Shown here in pieces: positions 8,559-19,720 of a stretch of 64,000 nt of DNA. The position numbers and the translations under genes are program-made. Origin of the DNA: Polaromonas sp. P2-4 (lineage in GTDB: Bacteria > Pseudomonadota > Gammaproteobacteria > Burkholderiales > Burkholderiaceae_C); contig CP087965.1 of NCBI GenBank assembly GCA_024703855.1, positions 8,001-72,000 on the forward strand. Direction: 5' to 3'. Position 1 is the first letter of the stretch. Every line of letters begins with the position of its first letter. Below the pieces are notes generated by a model that saw only the letters and a program-made list of their open reading frames with translations, was not told the DNA's origin and ran no database searches.

Positions 8559-9284
8559 TTAGACCGCACGGCCCCGACTCCACAGAATCGCCTCGGCTTG
8601 GGCGAAGTCTTCGGGGTAGGTCACTTTGAAATTTTGTGCGCTGCCCGCCACCAGTTTGGGTGCCAGGCCCATGGCCTCCATGGCGCTGGATTCATCAGTC
8701 ACCACGCCGCCGGCCACCCTGCTGGCTTTGCCAAGCGCCTGAACCAGGGCACCGATGCGAAACATCTGCGGCGTTTGCGCCAGCCATTTGTCGCTGCGCT
8801 CAATGGTGGCCGCCACGCGCCCACCCGCTTCGCGCTTGAGCGTGTCGGGCAGTTGGAGCGCCAGCAACCCACCCACCTCATCCTGCGCACAGGCATCGAT
8901 CAACTGATTGATTTGCGCCGTGGTGATCAGGCAGCGGGCCGCATCGTGCACCAGCACCCAGTCTTGGAGGTCAGCCCCGGAATTCAGCAGCGCTTGAAGT
9001 CCGTTAGCGACGCTGCCAGCCCGACAGGCACCGCCGCAAGTGGCCACCTCAAACGACTTGCCGGAGATTTGCTCAAAAAACCGGTCACCCGGCGCCACCA
9101 CCACCAGCGTGCCGGACAAGCGCGCAACCGCCGAAAAAGCCGCCAGCGTGTGCAACACCATGGCCTGACCGGCCAGCAGCTGGTACTGTTTGGGCTGCGG
9201 TGCGCCAGCACGGCTACCCTGCCCAGCACAGGGAATGAGCGCAAAAAATCGGGTAAATTGGGTATTGGCAGGACTTGTCGTCAT
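8559..9284 (-). CDS. ispD: 2-C-methyl-D-erythritol 4-phosphate cytidylyltransferase
   Basis: IspD transfers CMP from CTP to methylerythritol phosphate. The start is taken at 9284 (MTTSPANTQFTRFFALIPCA), although the frame is open for 20 more codons upstream. The nucleotide-binding loop is PCAGQGSRAGAPQPKQY, an unusual PCAG where PAAG is common. LVHDAAR, LAQTPQMFRIGAL, TDESSAMEAMG and VTYPEDFAQAEAIL are the other family motifs. About 241 residues, unbroken. It is divergent from mfd across a 272-bp gap that holds the structured element at 9324. Confidence 0.92.
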   Translation of the reverse strand: MTTSPANTQFTRFFALIPCAGQGSRAGAPQPKQYQLLAGQAMVLHTLAAFSAVARLSGTLVVVAPGDRFFEQISGKSFEVATCGGACRAGSVANGLQALLNSGADLQDWVLVHDAARCLITTAQINQLIDACAQDEVGGLLALQLPDTLKREAGGRVAATIERSDKWLAQTPQMFRIGALVQALGKASRVAGGVVTDESSAMEAMGLAPKLVAGSAQNFKVTYPEDFAQAEAILWSRGRAV

Positions 9285-9323
9285 CACTTCATCATAGATT
9301 CTAAAATCGGTGCTCGAATTGAG

Positions 9324-9483
9324 GGAAGCTCTGCATAACTCCACGCGGTCCGTGATCGCACGGATTCGAGCGGTCTACCGCGTTGTGTTTTTTGCCAATA
9401 GCGGGCTATTGGCTGCAAAACACGCCTTGTAGCCCATCCCGACCCGCACGCCACGAACTCGCGCGGAGTTATGCAAAGCTTCC
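9324..9483 (+). other. 160-bp structured element: MITE-like palindrome or candidate small RNA
   Basis: The ends form a 24-bp imperfect inverted repeat (9324-9347 with 9460-9483). Its conserved core is GGAGTTATGCA / TGCATAACTCC, continuing into GGAAGCT at the outside and CGCG at the inside. At the centre, 9385-9423 folds into a long hairpin around CCAATAGCGGGCTATTGG, and CCGTGATCGCACGG (about 9349-9363) makes a smaller one. A terminator-like hairpin follows at 9491-9520. It could be a small non-autonomous transposable element or a rod-shaped RNA leader of mfd. No target-site duplication is evident. Confidence 0.5.
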
Positions 9484-9487
9484 TAAG

Positions 9488-9529
9488 CGCGGCACCCCAT
9501 TCCGGATGGTTTGGGGTGCCTGCCTTTTT
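9488..9529 (+). terminator. Terminator-like hairpin upstream of mfd
   Basis: GGCACCCC (9491-9498) pairs perfectly with GGGGTGCC (9513-9520), and TGCCTTTTT follows. It lies only 28 bp before the mfd start codon. It would therefore end transcripts begun inside the structured element at 9324, or act as an attenuator of mfd. Confidence 0.6.
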
Positions 9530-9556
9530 CCGCCGATTTTTGTCACTGAGTCATTC

Positions 9557-12500
9557 ATGCAATTACCCGCACTCGTTTCCGGCAAACGCTACACCCTGCC
9601 TCAGCCCGTGGGCTCGGCCGACGCCCTGCTCATCGCCCAGCTTGGCCTGCGCGAAAAGCCGTTGGCAAGCTCACCGCCATCATCACGGCCGATGCTAGCG
9701 CGGCCCAGCGGCTGATGGACGAGATTGCGTTCTTTGCACCTGAACTGCGCTGCGCACTGTTCCCAGACTGGGAAACGCTGCCGTATGACACCTTCTCGCC
9801 GCACCAGGACCTGATCAGTGAACGCCTGGCCACACTCTGGCGCATCCACAACCGCAGTGCCTTGCAGGGCAAGGAAACCGGTGCTGACGTCGTCATCGTG
9901 CCGGCCACCACCGCGCTTTACCGTCTGGCGCCCCCAAGCTTTTTGGCGGGCTACACCTTTGAGTTCAAGGTCAAGCAAAAGCTGGATGAAGCGCGGCTGA
10001 AAGCCCAGCTCACCCTGGCCGGTTACAGCCACGTCACGCAGGTGGTCAGCCCTGGCGAATACGCGGTGCGCGGCGGCCTGATTGACCTCTTTCCCATGGG
10101 CTCGCTGGTGCCTTACCGGGTCGATCTGTTTGACAACGAAATCGACAGCATCCGTACCTTTGACCCAGACAGCCAGCGCAGCCTTTACCCGGTACCTGAA
10201 GTGCGCTTGCTGCCGGGCCGCGAGTTTCCGATGGATGACGACGCGCCAAATTCCGCAGCCGCTGGCGCGAACTGCTCGACGGCGATCCGACCAAAAGCCG
10301 CATCTACAAAGACATGGGCAATGGCGTGGCCACGGCCGGCATTGAATACTACCTGCCGCTGTTTTTTGAGGAAACCGCTACGGTGTTTGACTACCTTGGC
10401 AGCGATGCGACGGTGGTGTTGCATGGCGACCTGGAGCCGGCGTTTCAGCGCTTCTGGCAGGACACCAAAGACCGCTACCGGCTGGTGCGTGACGCGCCTG
10501 ACCGCCCAGCTCTACCGCCCGAGTCGCTGTTTCTGGGAACCGAGCAGTTTTACGCCCGCGCCAACGACTACGCACAACTGGCACTGCGCGCCAACGTGCA
10601 AGACGTGGCTGACAATGCCCAGTTTCAAAAACTCGATGAAATGGCGGTGGTGCGCGGCGCAGAAGACCCGCTGGCCCGCTTCAAAAGCCACGTCCGCAAC
10701 ACCGCCCACCGCGTGCTGGTGCTGGCCGAAAGCGATGGCCGCCGCGAGAGCCTGCTCGATTTTCTGCGCGCCAGCGGCGTCAGCCCACCCGCGTTTGACT
10801 CCCTCGAAGACTTTCAGACCAGCGACGAAAAGCTGGGCATTGCCACGGCGGCGCTAGACACCGGGTTTAGCTGGCTGGCGGAAAGCATTGACTTCGTCAC
10901 CGAAACCGAGCTGTTTGCAGCAGGCATCACCACCCGCCGCCGCAACAAAAAGCAGGAACAGGTCAGCGACGTCGAGGCGCTGATCAAAGACCTGTCCGAG
11001 CTCAATATCGGCGACCCGGTGGTTCACAGCGCCCACGGCATTGGCCGTTACAAGGGCCTGATCAATATGGACTTGGGCCTCGGCAAAAACGCTGATGGCT
11101 CGCCCACCGTTCAGGAGTTTTTGCACCTGGAATATGCCGACAAGGCCACGCTCTACGTGCCGGTCAGCCAGTTGCACCTGATCAGCCGCTACACCGGCGT
11201 CAGCGCTGACGAAGCACCGCTGCACCGCCTGGGCAGTGGCCAGTGGGAAAAGGCCAAACGCAAGGCCGCCGAGCAGGTGCGCGACTCCGCGGCCGAGCTG
11301 CTCAACATCTATGCCCGCCGCGCCGCGCGAGGGCCATGCTTTCCGCTACCCGCCGGGTGACTACGAAATTTTTGCCAATGATTTCGGTTTTGATGAAACC
11401 GCTGACCAGCGCGCCGCCATTCATGCGGTGATCCAGGACATGATCAGCCCCCGCCCCATGGACCGGCTGGTCTGCGGCGATGTGGGTTTCGGCAAAACCG
11501 AAGTGGCCCTGCGCGCTGCCTTCATCGCCATCACGGGCGGCAAGCAGGTCGCCTTGCTGGCCCCCACCACCTTGCTGGCAGAGCAGCACTACCAGACCCT
11601 GGTGGACCGATTTGCCAAGTGGCCGGTGAAGGTCGCTGAAATGAGCCGCTTCAGGTCGGGCAAGGAGATCAGCGCCGCCATCAAAGGCCTGGCCGACGGC
11701 ACCGTGGACATTGTGGTGGGCACCCACAAGCTGTTGAGCCAGGACGTGAAGTTCCAACGCCTGGGCCTGCTCATCATTGACGAAGAACACCGTTTTGGCG
11801 TGCGCCACAAAGAAACCATGAAAGCCATGCGCGCCGAGGTCGATGTGTTGACCCTCACGGCGACCCCCATCCCGCGCACGCTGGGCATGGCGCTGGAAGG
11901 CCTGCGCGACCTGAGCGTGATTGCCACCGCGCCGCAACGCCGCCTGGCCATCAAGACCTTTGTGCGCAGCGAAAACAACGGCGTGATCCGCGAAGCCGTG
12001 TTGCGTGAATTGAAGCGCGGCGGGCAGGTTTACTTTCTGCACAATGAAGTCGAAACCATTCAAAACCGCCGGCAGAAGCTTGAAGAGCTGTTGCCCGAAG
12101 CGCGCATTGCCGTGGCCCACGGGCAAATGCCCGAGCGCGAGCTGGAGCGCGTGATGAAAGACTTTGTGGCCCAGCGCTACAACCTGCTGCTGTGCTCCAC
12201 CATCATTGAAACCGGCATTGACGTGCCCAGCGCCAACACCATCGTGATGAGCCGCGCCGACAAGTTTGGCCTGGCGCAGCTGCACCAGTTGCGCGGCCGG
12301 GTTGGCCTGCAGCCACCACCAGGCCTATGCCTACCTGATGGTGCCCGACATCGAAGGCCTGACCAAGCAGGCCAGCCAGCGGCTGGAAGCGATTCAGCAA
12401 ATGGAAGAACTCGGCTCGGGTTTCTATCTGGCCATGCACGACCTGGAGATTCGCGGCACCGGCGAGGTGCTGGGCGAAAACCAGAGCGGCAATATGCTGG

Positions 12501-13051
12501 AAGTCGGCTTTCAGCTCTACAACGAGATGCTCAGCGAGGCCGTGGCTTCGCTCAAAGCGGGCCGCGAGCCGGATTTGCTGTCGCCGTTAAGCGTGACCAC
12601 AGAGATCAATTTGCACGCGCCGGCCCTGCTGCCCAACGACTATTGCGGCGACGTGCATCTGCGCCTGAGCTTCTACAAAAAACTGGCCACCGCCAAGAAA
12701 ACCGAGCAAATCGACGACTTGCTCGAAGAAATTGTGGATCGCTTTGGCAAACTGCCTACCCAGGCGCAAACGCTGATTGACGTACACCGCCTGCGCGTGA
12801 TCGCCCGACCCTATGGCGTGGTCAAGGTTGATGCCGCACCGGGCATGATCAACATCACCTTCAAGAAAGACCCGCCCATAGAGACTATGGCCATCATGCA
12901 TTTGATCCAGAAAAACCGGCACATCAAATTGGCCGGCAACGACAAGCTGCGCATAGAACGCGAGCTGGAAAATCCCAAAGACCGCGCGCAAATGGTGCGC
13001 GATGTATTGCGCTCACTCGGACAACCCAAAACGGAAACTACCACCGCATGA
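9557..13051 (+). CDS. mfd: Transcription-repair coupling factor Mfd, four frameshifts
   Basis: Mfd pushes stalled RNA polymerase off lesions and recruits UvrA. The locus is 3495 bp, about 1165 codons, the normal length, from [14 protein letters not shown] to the stop at 13049-13051. The frame changes near 9660, 10246, 11330 and 12303. Domains: UvrB-like N-terminus; RNA-polymerase-interacting domain ([17 protein letters not shown]); helicase motifs [16 protein letters not shown] (Walker A), [16 protein letters not shown] (DEEH box), [32 protein letters not shown] and [10 protein letters not shown]; and the C-terminal autoinhibitory domain. All motifs are intact, so the breaks look like sequencing errors. 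The stop overlaps serB by 4 bp. Confidence 0.93.
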
Positions 13052-13756
13052 CCCCTGCTGAACTCTCCCCCGGCCTCGTCATCAACGTCGCCACGCCCGA
13101 CCTCAAGCTCAGCGACTTCAAGCTGATTGCCTTTGACATGGACTCCACCCTCATCAACATCGAATGCGTGGACGAGATTGCCGATGCGGCAGGCCGCAAG
13201 GCTGAAGTTGCGGCCATCACTGAGGCCGCGATGCGCGGCGAAATTACCGACTACAAGGACAGCCTGCGCCAGCGTGGCCCTGCTCAAGGGCGTGACTGTG
13301 GCCAGCATGGAGCAGGTGTACCACCAGCGCCTGAAGCTCAACCCCGGCGCTGCCGAGCTGGTACACGCCTGCAAGGCTGCCGGCATGAAGGTGCTGCTGG
13401 TCAGCGGCGGATTCACCTTTTTCACCGACCGCATCCGTGACGAACTGGGCATTGACTACACCCGCTCCAACGTGCTGGGTGTTGAAAACGGGCTGCTTAC
13501 GGGTGAGCTGGTGGACCAGCCCTGGGGCGATATTTGTGATGGTGACGAAAAACGCAAGATGCTGCTGGAGACTTGCGCCTTGCTGGGCATCAACCCACAA
13601 CAAGCGATTGCCATGGGCGACGGCGCCAACGACTTGCCCATGATGGGGGTTGCGGGCTTGTCTGTGGCCTACCACGCCAAGCCCAAAGTGCGTGAGCAGG
13701 CCATGGTGGCCATTAACGAAGGCGGGCTGGATCGTTTGCTGGAAGTATTGAACTAG
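13048..13756 (+). CDS. serB: Phosphoserine phosphatase SerB, one frameshift
   Basis: HAD-superfamily enzyme of the last serine-synthesis step. The start ATG overlaps the mfd stop (ATGA), implying translational coupling. Motif I is IAFDMDSTLINIECVDEIAD with both catalytic Asp residues, motif II is LVSGGFTFFTDRI, and motif IV is IAMGDGANDLPMM. One base is missing near 13272 between SLRQR and VALLKGVTVASMEQVYHQR. About 236 residues after correction, a short SerB without an N-terminal ACT domain, which is usual in Burkholderiales. Confidence 0.92.
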
Positions 13757-13759
13757 CCG

Positions 13760-15611
13760 ATGTTTCTTCTCAAACGCTTCGAAAGGCTGCTGCACGCCTA
13801 CCCCGACGCCGAACCGGTTTTGCCGCCCAAGGGTTTTGTCGCGTTCATCTGGGCCGCCTCGCACGGTGCGCGCACCTACATCGTGATGCTGGCCGTGCTG
13901 TCGGCGGTCATTTCTGCATTTGAAGCCCTGCTGTTTGCGATGCTGGGACGCATTGTGGACTGGCTGTCCACCACCCAACCGGCCCGCCTCTGGGAGGAGC
14001 GCGGGCCCATGCTGGCGCTGCTCTTCGGCATCGTGGTGGCCAGCGTGCTGGTGGTCGCCCTGCAGACCATCGTCAAGCACCAGACGCTGGCGATCAATTT
14101 CCCGATGCGCCTGCGCTGGAACTTTCACCGGCTGATGCTGGGCCAGAGCCTGGCCTTTTACCAGGACGAGTTTGCCGGGCGCCTGACGACCAAGGTCATG
14201 CAGACGGCGCTGGCCGTGCGTGACACGCTGTTTGTCATGGCCGATGTACTGGTCGCCATGGGCGTCTACATCGTCACGATGACGCTGCTGGCGGGCTCGT
14301 TTGACAGCAAGCTGGTGCTGCCTTTTCTGGTCTGGCTGGTGCTGTACATGGTGACGCTGGTTTATTTTGTGCCGCGTCTGGGCCACATCGGCAAGCAGCA
14401 GGCCGATGCGCGCTCGCTGATGACCGGCCGCATCACCGACGCCTACACCAACATCACCACCGTCAAGCTGTTCTCCCACACCCAGCGTGAAGCCGGTTTT
14501 GCCCGCGCCGCCATGCAGGACTTCATGAAAACCGGCCACCGGCAGATGCGGCTGGTCAGCCTGTTCGAGATCGTCAACCATGCGCTCAGCATGGGCCTGA
14601 TCCTCGGCATGGCCGGCACCTCGCTGTGGCTGTGGTCGCGCGGCGCAGTCGGTGCCGGCGCGGTTGCAGCGGCCACCGCGATGGCATTGCGGCTGCAGGG
14701 CATGTCGCACTGGATCATGTGGGAAACCACCAGCCTGTTTGAAAGCGTGGGCACGGTGCAGGACGGCATCAACACACTGTCATGCGCGAACCATTGTCGA
14801 CAAGGCCAATGCGACCACGCTGGACGTGCCGCGCGGTGAAATCCGCTTTGAGCAGATTGGTTTCAGTTATGGCGAAGGCCCGCGTGTGATTAACGGTCTC
14901 ACGCTGACCATCAAGCCCGGCGAAAAGATCGGCTTGATAGGCCGCTCGGGCGCCGGCAAGTCGACGCTGGTCAACCTGCTGCTGCGCTTTCACGACCTGG
15001 ACGCCGGCCGCATCCTGATCGACGGGCAGGACATCGCCGGCGTGACCCAGGACAGCCTGCGCAGCCACATCGGCATGGTGACGCAGGACACTTCGCTGCT
15101 GCACAGGTCCGTGCGCGACAACATCGCCTACAGCCGCCCCGGCGCCGCCGAGGCGGACATTCAAATGGCTGCCCGCCGCGCAGAAGCTGACGGCTTTATC
15201 GCCAACCTGACAGACCCGCATGGCCGCAAGGGCTACGACGCGCACGTTGGCGAGCGCGGCGTGAAGCTCTCAGGCGGGCAGCGCCAGCGGGTTGCGATTG
15301 CGCGCGTGATGCTCAAAGACGCGCCCATCTTGCTGCTGGACGAAGCCACCAGCGCCCTCGACTCCGAAGTGGAAGTGGCGATTCAAAGCAGCCTGAACAC
15401 CCTGATGCAGGGCAAAACCGTGATTGCGATTGCACACCGCCTGTCCACCATCGCGGCCATGGACCGGTTGATTGTGCTGGACCAGGGCCGCATTGTCGAA
15501 GAAGGCGACCACCGCAGCCTGCTGAACAACGGTGGTTTGTACGCACGGCTCTGGGCACACCAAAGCGGCGGTTTTCTGGCGGAGAGTGTTGAGGAAGCTG
15601 AAGTTTTTTAA
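13760..15611 (+). CDS. ABC exporter half-transporter (permease fused to ATPase), one frameshift
   Basis: About 617 residues after one frame change near 14785. The N-terminal half has an ABC exporter membrane domain of six helices (for example TYIVMLAVLSAVISAFEALL and LVVALQTIV). The C-terminal ATPase shows Walker A (IGRSGAGKSTLVNLLLRFHD), Q-loop VTQDTSLLHRSVRDNIAYS, signature VKLSGGQRQRVAIARVML, Walker B ILLLDEATSALD and H-loop IAIAHRLSTI. It starts 3 bp after serB. Resembles MsbA/multidrug-type exporters; the substrate is unknown. Confidence 0.88.
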
Positions 15612-15624
15612 ATCAGGGTGCCCA

Positions 15625-17215
15625 TCAAGTTTTTTCAATCACCGCACGCCCGGCCTGCACTGAAAACTGCGCCAGGGTTTCAATGCCGCTGTCCACTCGG
15701 GTGACATCACTCACCACGCGCAGGGTGGTCGTCAAGCGGCGGGGCGTGAGCTCCACCACGCCATAGCCCCGGCGTTCTGAATCGGCAAACACAAAGTGCG
15801 GGTTTTCGGCCAGCCACTCGGGAATTTTGGCGTTGCCCGCAGTGCGCGAGGTGATGCTGGTACCGCAAAACTCCACGCCAATCGAAGGGCTGGCAGCATC
15901 GGCATAGTCGGCCTTGACGTGCCCCACCCAGTTTTCATGCACGTCACCGCCCAGCAGCACCGGGTTGGCCACTGCGTTTTTGCGCAAGGCGTCTAGCAGC
16001 CGTGTCGCGCTGACGCATAGCCGTCCCAGCCGTCGTTCCACAAACGCTGGCCCGGCCCCTTGAGAAAATCGCGTTGCCCGAACAACGATGTCTGACCCAG
16101 CACGTTCCAGCCGGTTTGCCTGCTGGCAGCCTTGCCCAATTCGGCCTCCAGCCAGCGCTCTTGCGGCTGGCCCAGCATGCTGCGTGCCGGGTCGTTCCAT
16201 GGCGGGCAAGTGGCCGGGTTCAGTACGCTGGAGCCTTTTTGCCGTCCCGGCTGCACACTTGCGCATCCTTGTACTGGCGGGCATCGAGCAGGTACAGCGA
16301 AGCCAGCCGCCCATACTGGAGGCGCTGGTAAATCCGCATTTCTGCGCCCTGCTCCAAACCAGCCACTGCACGGGTCAGTACCGAGGCGCGAGACGGCATG
16401 TGTTCGTAAAAAGCCTGGTAGGCCGCTGCCCGTTGGGCCGCAAAATCCAGCACAGGCAGGCCGCTGTCGCCTTCTGCCTGGCCCGCGTAATCGTTTTGCA
16501 CCTCATGGTCATCCCAGGTCAGCAGCCAGGGGCAGGCCGCATGCATGGCCTGCAAATTAGCGTCGCCTTTGTGCAGTGCATAACGCTGGCGGTAGTCGTC
16601 CAGCGTGCGCACCCAGCCACCCGTCGGCACACGAACGGCGTTGCTGGCGTTCGGGTATTCATAGATGTAGTCACCCAGAAACAGCACCATGTCGAGGTTT
16701 TCATCACGCATGTGCCGGTAGGCGCTGTAATAACCGTGCTCCCAGCGCTGGCACGAGGCATAGGCCAGCCGCAGCCTTGCCACCACGGCGTCAGGTGCCG
16801 GGAAGGTGCGCGTGCGGCCAATGGCGCTTACCGCATCGCCGACTAAAAAACGGTAAAAGTACCAGCGGTCCGGCTCCAGGCCCTGCACCTCCACATGCAC
16901 GGCATGGGCCAGCCCGGCAACCGCCTGGGATTGGCCGGTTTGAACGATGTGGGAAAATTTCTCGTCATGCGCCACCTCCCACCGCACCATGACAGGCTGC
17001 TGTTGTAGCGCTAAAGCCTGTTCCTCACCAAAGACCAGCCGCGTCCACAACACCACCGAGTCGTGCGTCGGGGAGCCGCTGGCAACGCCCAACGTAAACG
17101 GGTTGGTAGTGACCCGCGGTTGAGGCCATGCACACCCGGGTAAGTACAAGCTGGCGGCACTCGCGGCGGCCCATTGCAGCAGCTGGCGGCGCTCGGGCAA
17201 CAAAAGAGGGTTCAC
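15625..17215 (-). CDS. PhoD-like alkaline phosphatase/phosphodiesterase, two frameshifts
   Basis: About 530 residues read from a GTG start at 17215 (MNPLLLPERRQLLQWAAASA), with an exported N-terminus that may be a lipoprotein (YLPGC). The frame changes near 16235 and 16005, each at one missing base. PhoD metal-site motifs are present: LAYASCQRWEHGYYSAYRHM, MVLFLGDYIYEYP, LLTWDDHEVQNDYAG and, in the last segment, VLLGGDVHENWVGHVKADY. PhoD enzymes release phosphate from mono- and diesters, including teichoic-acid-type polymers. It runs convergently into the ABC exporter gene. Confidence 0.85.
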
Positions 17216-17492
17216 GATTTTTTGCCTATGTTGCGCCTGAGCACCTGCCCCGGAGCCGCCGCCGATGCCGGAACCCGGCCCTGCTGCATGCCGCTGGCCA
17301 TTGCAGACCTCATGGCTAATGGCCAGGTTCTCGGCGTGGCTGTTGCCGCCTTCTGCTCAAGGGCTGAATATGCTCCAGCGTGGCGGCCTGAGGCGTCACA
17401 TGCTCGCCGCACACCCAGCAAGGCACCACACCGTGGAGCTGCCTCGCCACGGTTTTGTACATTTTGTCCCGGGTATGCCCCAAACGGCTCAC
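17212..17492 (-). CDS. Small HNH endonuclease, one or two frameshifts
   Basis: Hidden because its reading frame changes. From GTG 17492: MSRLGHTRDKMYKTVARQLH, then VVPCWVCGEHV, TLEHIQPLS, and after one extra A near 17345 GGNSHAENLAISHEVCNGQR. This gives the HNH core in order: the CxxC zinc pair, the His of LEHI, the Asn of ENLA and the His/Cys of SHEVCN. The corrected frame runs on without a stop into the PhoD frame. A second small indel in the G/C-rich tail would instead end it at TGA 17212-17214, overlapping the PhoD GTG. Substrate unknown. Confidence 0.65.
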
Positions 17493-17567
17493 GATGGCGT
17501 TTTTCTGTGAAGACGACAGGAGGCGCAGCTCAGCCCCTTGTGGGATGTTTCTTCCATGCAGGTGTGA

Positions 17568-18366
17568 TTACTCAAGTTTGGCAGGCCGGGTATCAAGAGG
17601 ATGAATGAAGGAGTCATCAAACGTCGGCTCGCCCCTCTGGCCCGGCTTGTTCGTGACCTTGATCGGGCCCGTGCCATCGGGATTGAAACCGACGTTGCGG
17701 TTTTGCACAGATTGCAAGGCGTTTCGTGCCTCCTTATTAAGTTCTTTCAGCGCCGCTTCTTTGCGGGCTTGCACCTTTGCTTGGTAAAGGCGTCCAGCTC
17801 GGCATGGAAGCCGCTGTCGCCACCTATTGGCGTATCCGGGTTATCTTCTTCTATCTGATCAACCAGAACTTCCCCGAGAAAAGCGGCACGCATTGCATTG
17901 CCGGTAGGCAGGCGGGTGCTGCGAACCACGGTGTAGGCAATCCCGCAGTCAGACAGCAAATCTTCCTTCAACTCACGGTTGGCCGTGCTCAATCCCCGTT
18001 TGCCTGGCACATCGACACAGCCCACTACTTTGCCATCCGTTGTGCAGACCGTGAAGGTCGTGTAAACCCCATTGAGCAGTTCCAGCCATTGCATGCTTTT
18101 TTGCTCTTCACCGTCACGCGAAAGGGTAAAACGCGACACCGGGACCTTGACCATCACCACATGGTCATGAAACGTATGGCGTAGCCAGGTCCATACCTCG
18201 TGCTCGCTGGTGGTCACCAGCCCGCGTGCGCCCAGCGGAAGTTTGACGGGTAGGTGCAATCGGGCGTCGGCTTTTTGCGCCACCACCAAGCAGCAAGCAA
18301 GGCGCCCACGAGCACCCCAAGGGCCGCGGCCAGCCCACTCATCAGCAATGTCGTCTGGTTCAACAT
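17568..18366 (-). CDS. Membrane-anchored DUF2726 protein, two frameshifts
   Basis: The start at 18366 gives an N-terminal membrane helix (MLNQTTLLMSGLAAALGVLV). One missing C near 18235 leads into PLGARGLVTTSEHEVWTWLR, and a DUF2726 domain follows (VMVKVPVSRFT, FTVCTTDGKVVGCVDVPGKR, DLLSDCGIAYTVV). A second missing base (A) near 17785 leads to a Lys/Glu-rich tail (VQARKEAALKELNKEARNAL) ending at 17568. DUF2726 is distantly related to restriction-endonuclease-like domains, and no biochemical role is established. Upstream HNH and PhoD genes run in the same direction. Confidence 0.72.
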
Positions 18367-18529
18367 GGTGACATCCCACTTCCCGTGTTTATGCGGCCAT
18401 CGCAACAAGCGCCCGCCTCAGTGCCCGCCTCAACGCCCCCAGTGAGTCATAGTACGTTCGGCCTGTCAATTCCGCTGCCAACGCCCCAGCGCACTGCTGC
18501 GGCATGATTTCGCCTATCTTTCTGCGGAT

Positions 18530-18592
18530 TAAGAATAAAAATATGCTCTAGCCCAATAAATACGGGCGAAGATAGCTCCTTTATTTATAGCA
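18530..18592 (+). repeat. Dispersed palindromic repeat in the DUF2726/hydrolase divergent gap
   Basis: Contains CTCTAGCCCAATAAATACGG at 18546-18565, identical to the copy at 7981, then a modified second hairpin ending in TTTATTTATAGC. It lies in the 332-bp gap 18367-18698. The rest of that gap shows no gene, only a likely ribosome site (GCAGGAG) just before the hydrolase ATG. Confidence 0.75.
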
Positions 18593-18698
18593 AAACACTC
18601 CACCCAGGCCTCCGCGAAACTGTGGCGAGAATGCATCAGTGACTCTCTTTGCCAATCAGGCCATGAGTCGATATGCTGTATTTTTTGCAGGAGCCCCC

Positions 18699-19591
18699 AT
18701 GAACCGCAAAACCGCCCAAGACTTTGACCAGGAACTGCTGATTCTTTTCGATGCCTACGTACACGGCACGATAGACCGCCGCGGGTTTCTGGAGCGCGCC
18801 CAAAAGTTTGCCACGGCCAGCATGACGGCCGGTGCATTGCTGGCAGCCCTTAGCCCCAACTTCGCTGCGGGCCAGCAAATCGCCAAGGACGACAAGCGAC
18901 TTAAAACCGAGCTGCTGAGCTACGCCTCCAGCGCCGGCTCGGGCACCGTCAGGGGCTATCTGGCCAAACCGGCCAACGCCTCCGGCAAACTGCCCGGCGT
19001 GCTCGTCATTTATGAAAATCGCGGGCTCAACCCGCACATCGAAGACATCGCGCGCCGCCTGGCACTCGATAATTTCCTCGCCTTTGCGCCCGATGCACTG
19101 ACGCCGCTGGGCGGCTATCCGGGTGACGAAGACAAGGCCCGGGAGCTTTTTTCCAAGCTGGACCAAAAAAGTGCACCGAAGACTTTGTAGCCGCCGCGAC
19201 CTTTCTGAAAGGCCGGGAAGACTGCACAGGCAAACTGGGCGTGGTCGGTTTTTGCTATGGCGGCGGCATGGCCCACACCCTGGCCACCCGCCTGCCCGAA
19301 CTCAATGCGGTAGTGCCGTTTTATGGCAACCAGCCCGCTCCCGAAGACGCGGCCAAAGTCAAGGCACCGCTGCTGATCCACTTCGCGGCGGTTGACGAAC
19401 GTATCAACGCCGCCTGGCCCGCTTACGAGGCTGCGCTGAAGGCTGCCGGTGTGAGCTACACAGCCCACCAGTACCCCGGCACACAGCACGGCTTCAACAA
19501 CGACACCACGCCGCGTTACGACAAAGCGGCCGCCCAGCTGGCATGGGAGCGGACCTTGGCGTTTTTCAACAAGCAGCTGCGAACCGGCTGA
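18699..19591 (+). CDS. Dienelactone hydrolase-family protein, exported type, one frameshift
   Basis: The start at 18699 follows AGGAG. The N-terminus has a Tat-like region (DRRGFLERAQKFATASMTAG), suggesting export. One A is missing from the A-run at 19165-19170. The second half then continues (CTEDFVAAATFLKGRE). The triad is visible: nucleophile Cys in VVGFCYGGGMAH, Asp in FAAVDERINAAW and His in YPGTQHGFNND. About 297 residues. The family splits enol-lactones or related esters; the exact substrate is unknown. It is monocistronic by spacing. Confidence 0.83.
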
Positions 19592-19720
19592 GGTCACGAG
19601 ACTGTCGGACCTGTGAGCCGTCGGCACGGCTTTTGCTCGCGTTACCATTGGGGGTTTCGGTTTTCGCCCTTTTACCGGGGCTTTTGGACCTTTCCCTCTT
19701 TATCCCCTTTGGATGCAATC

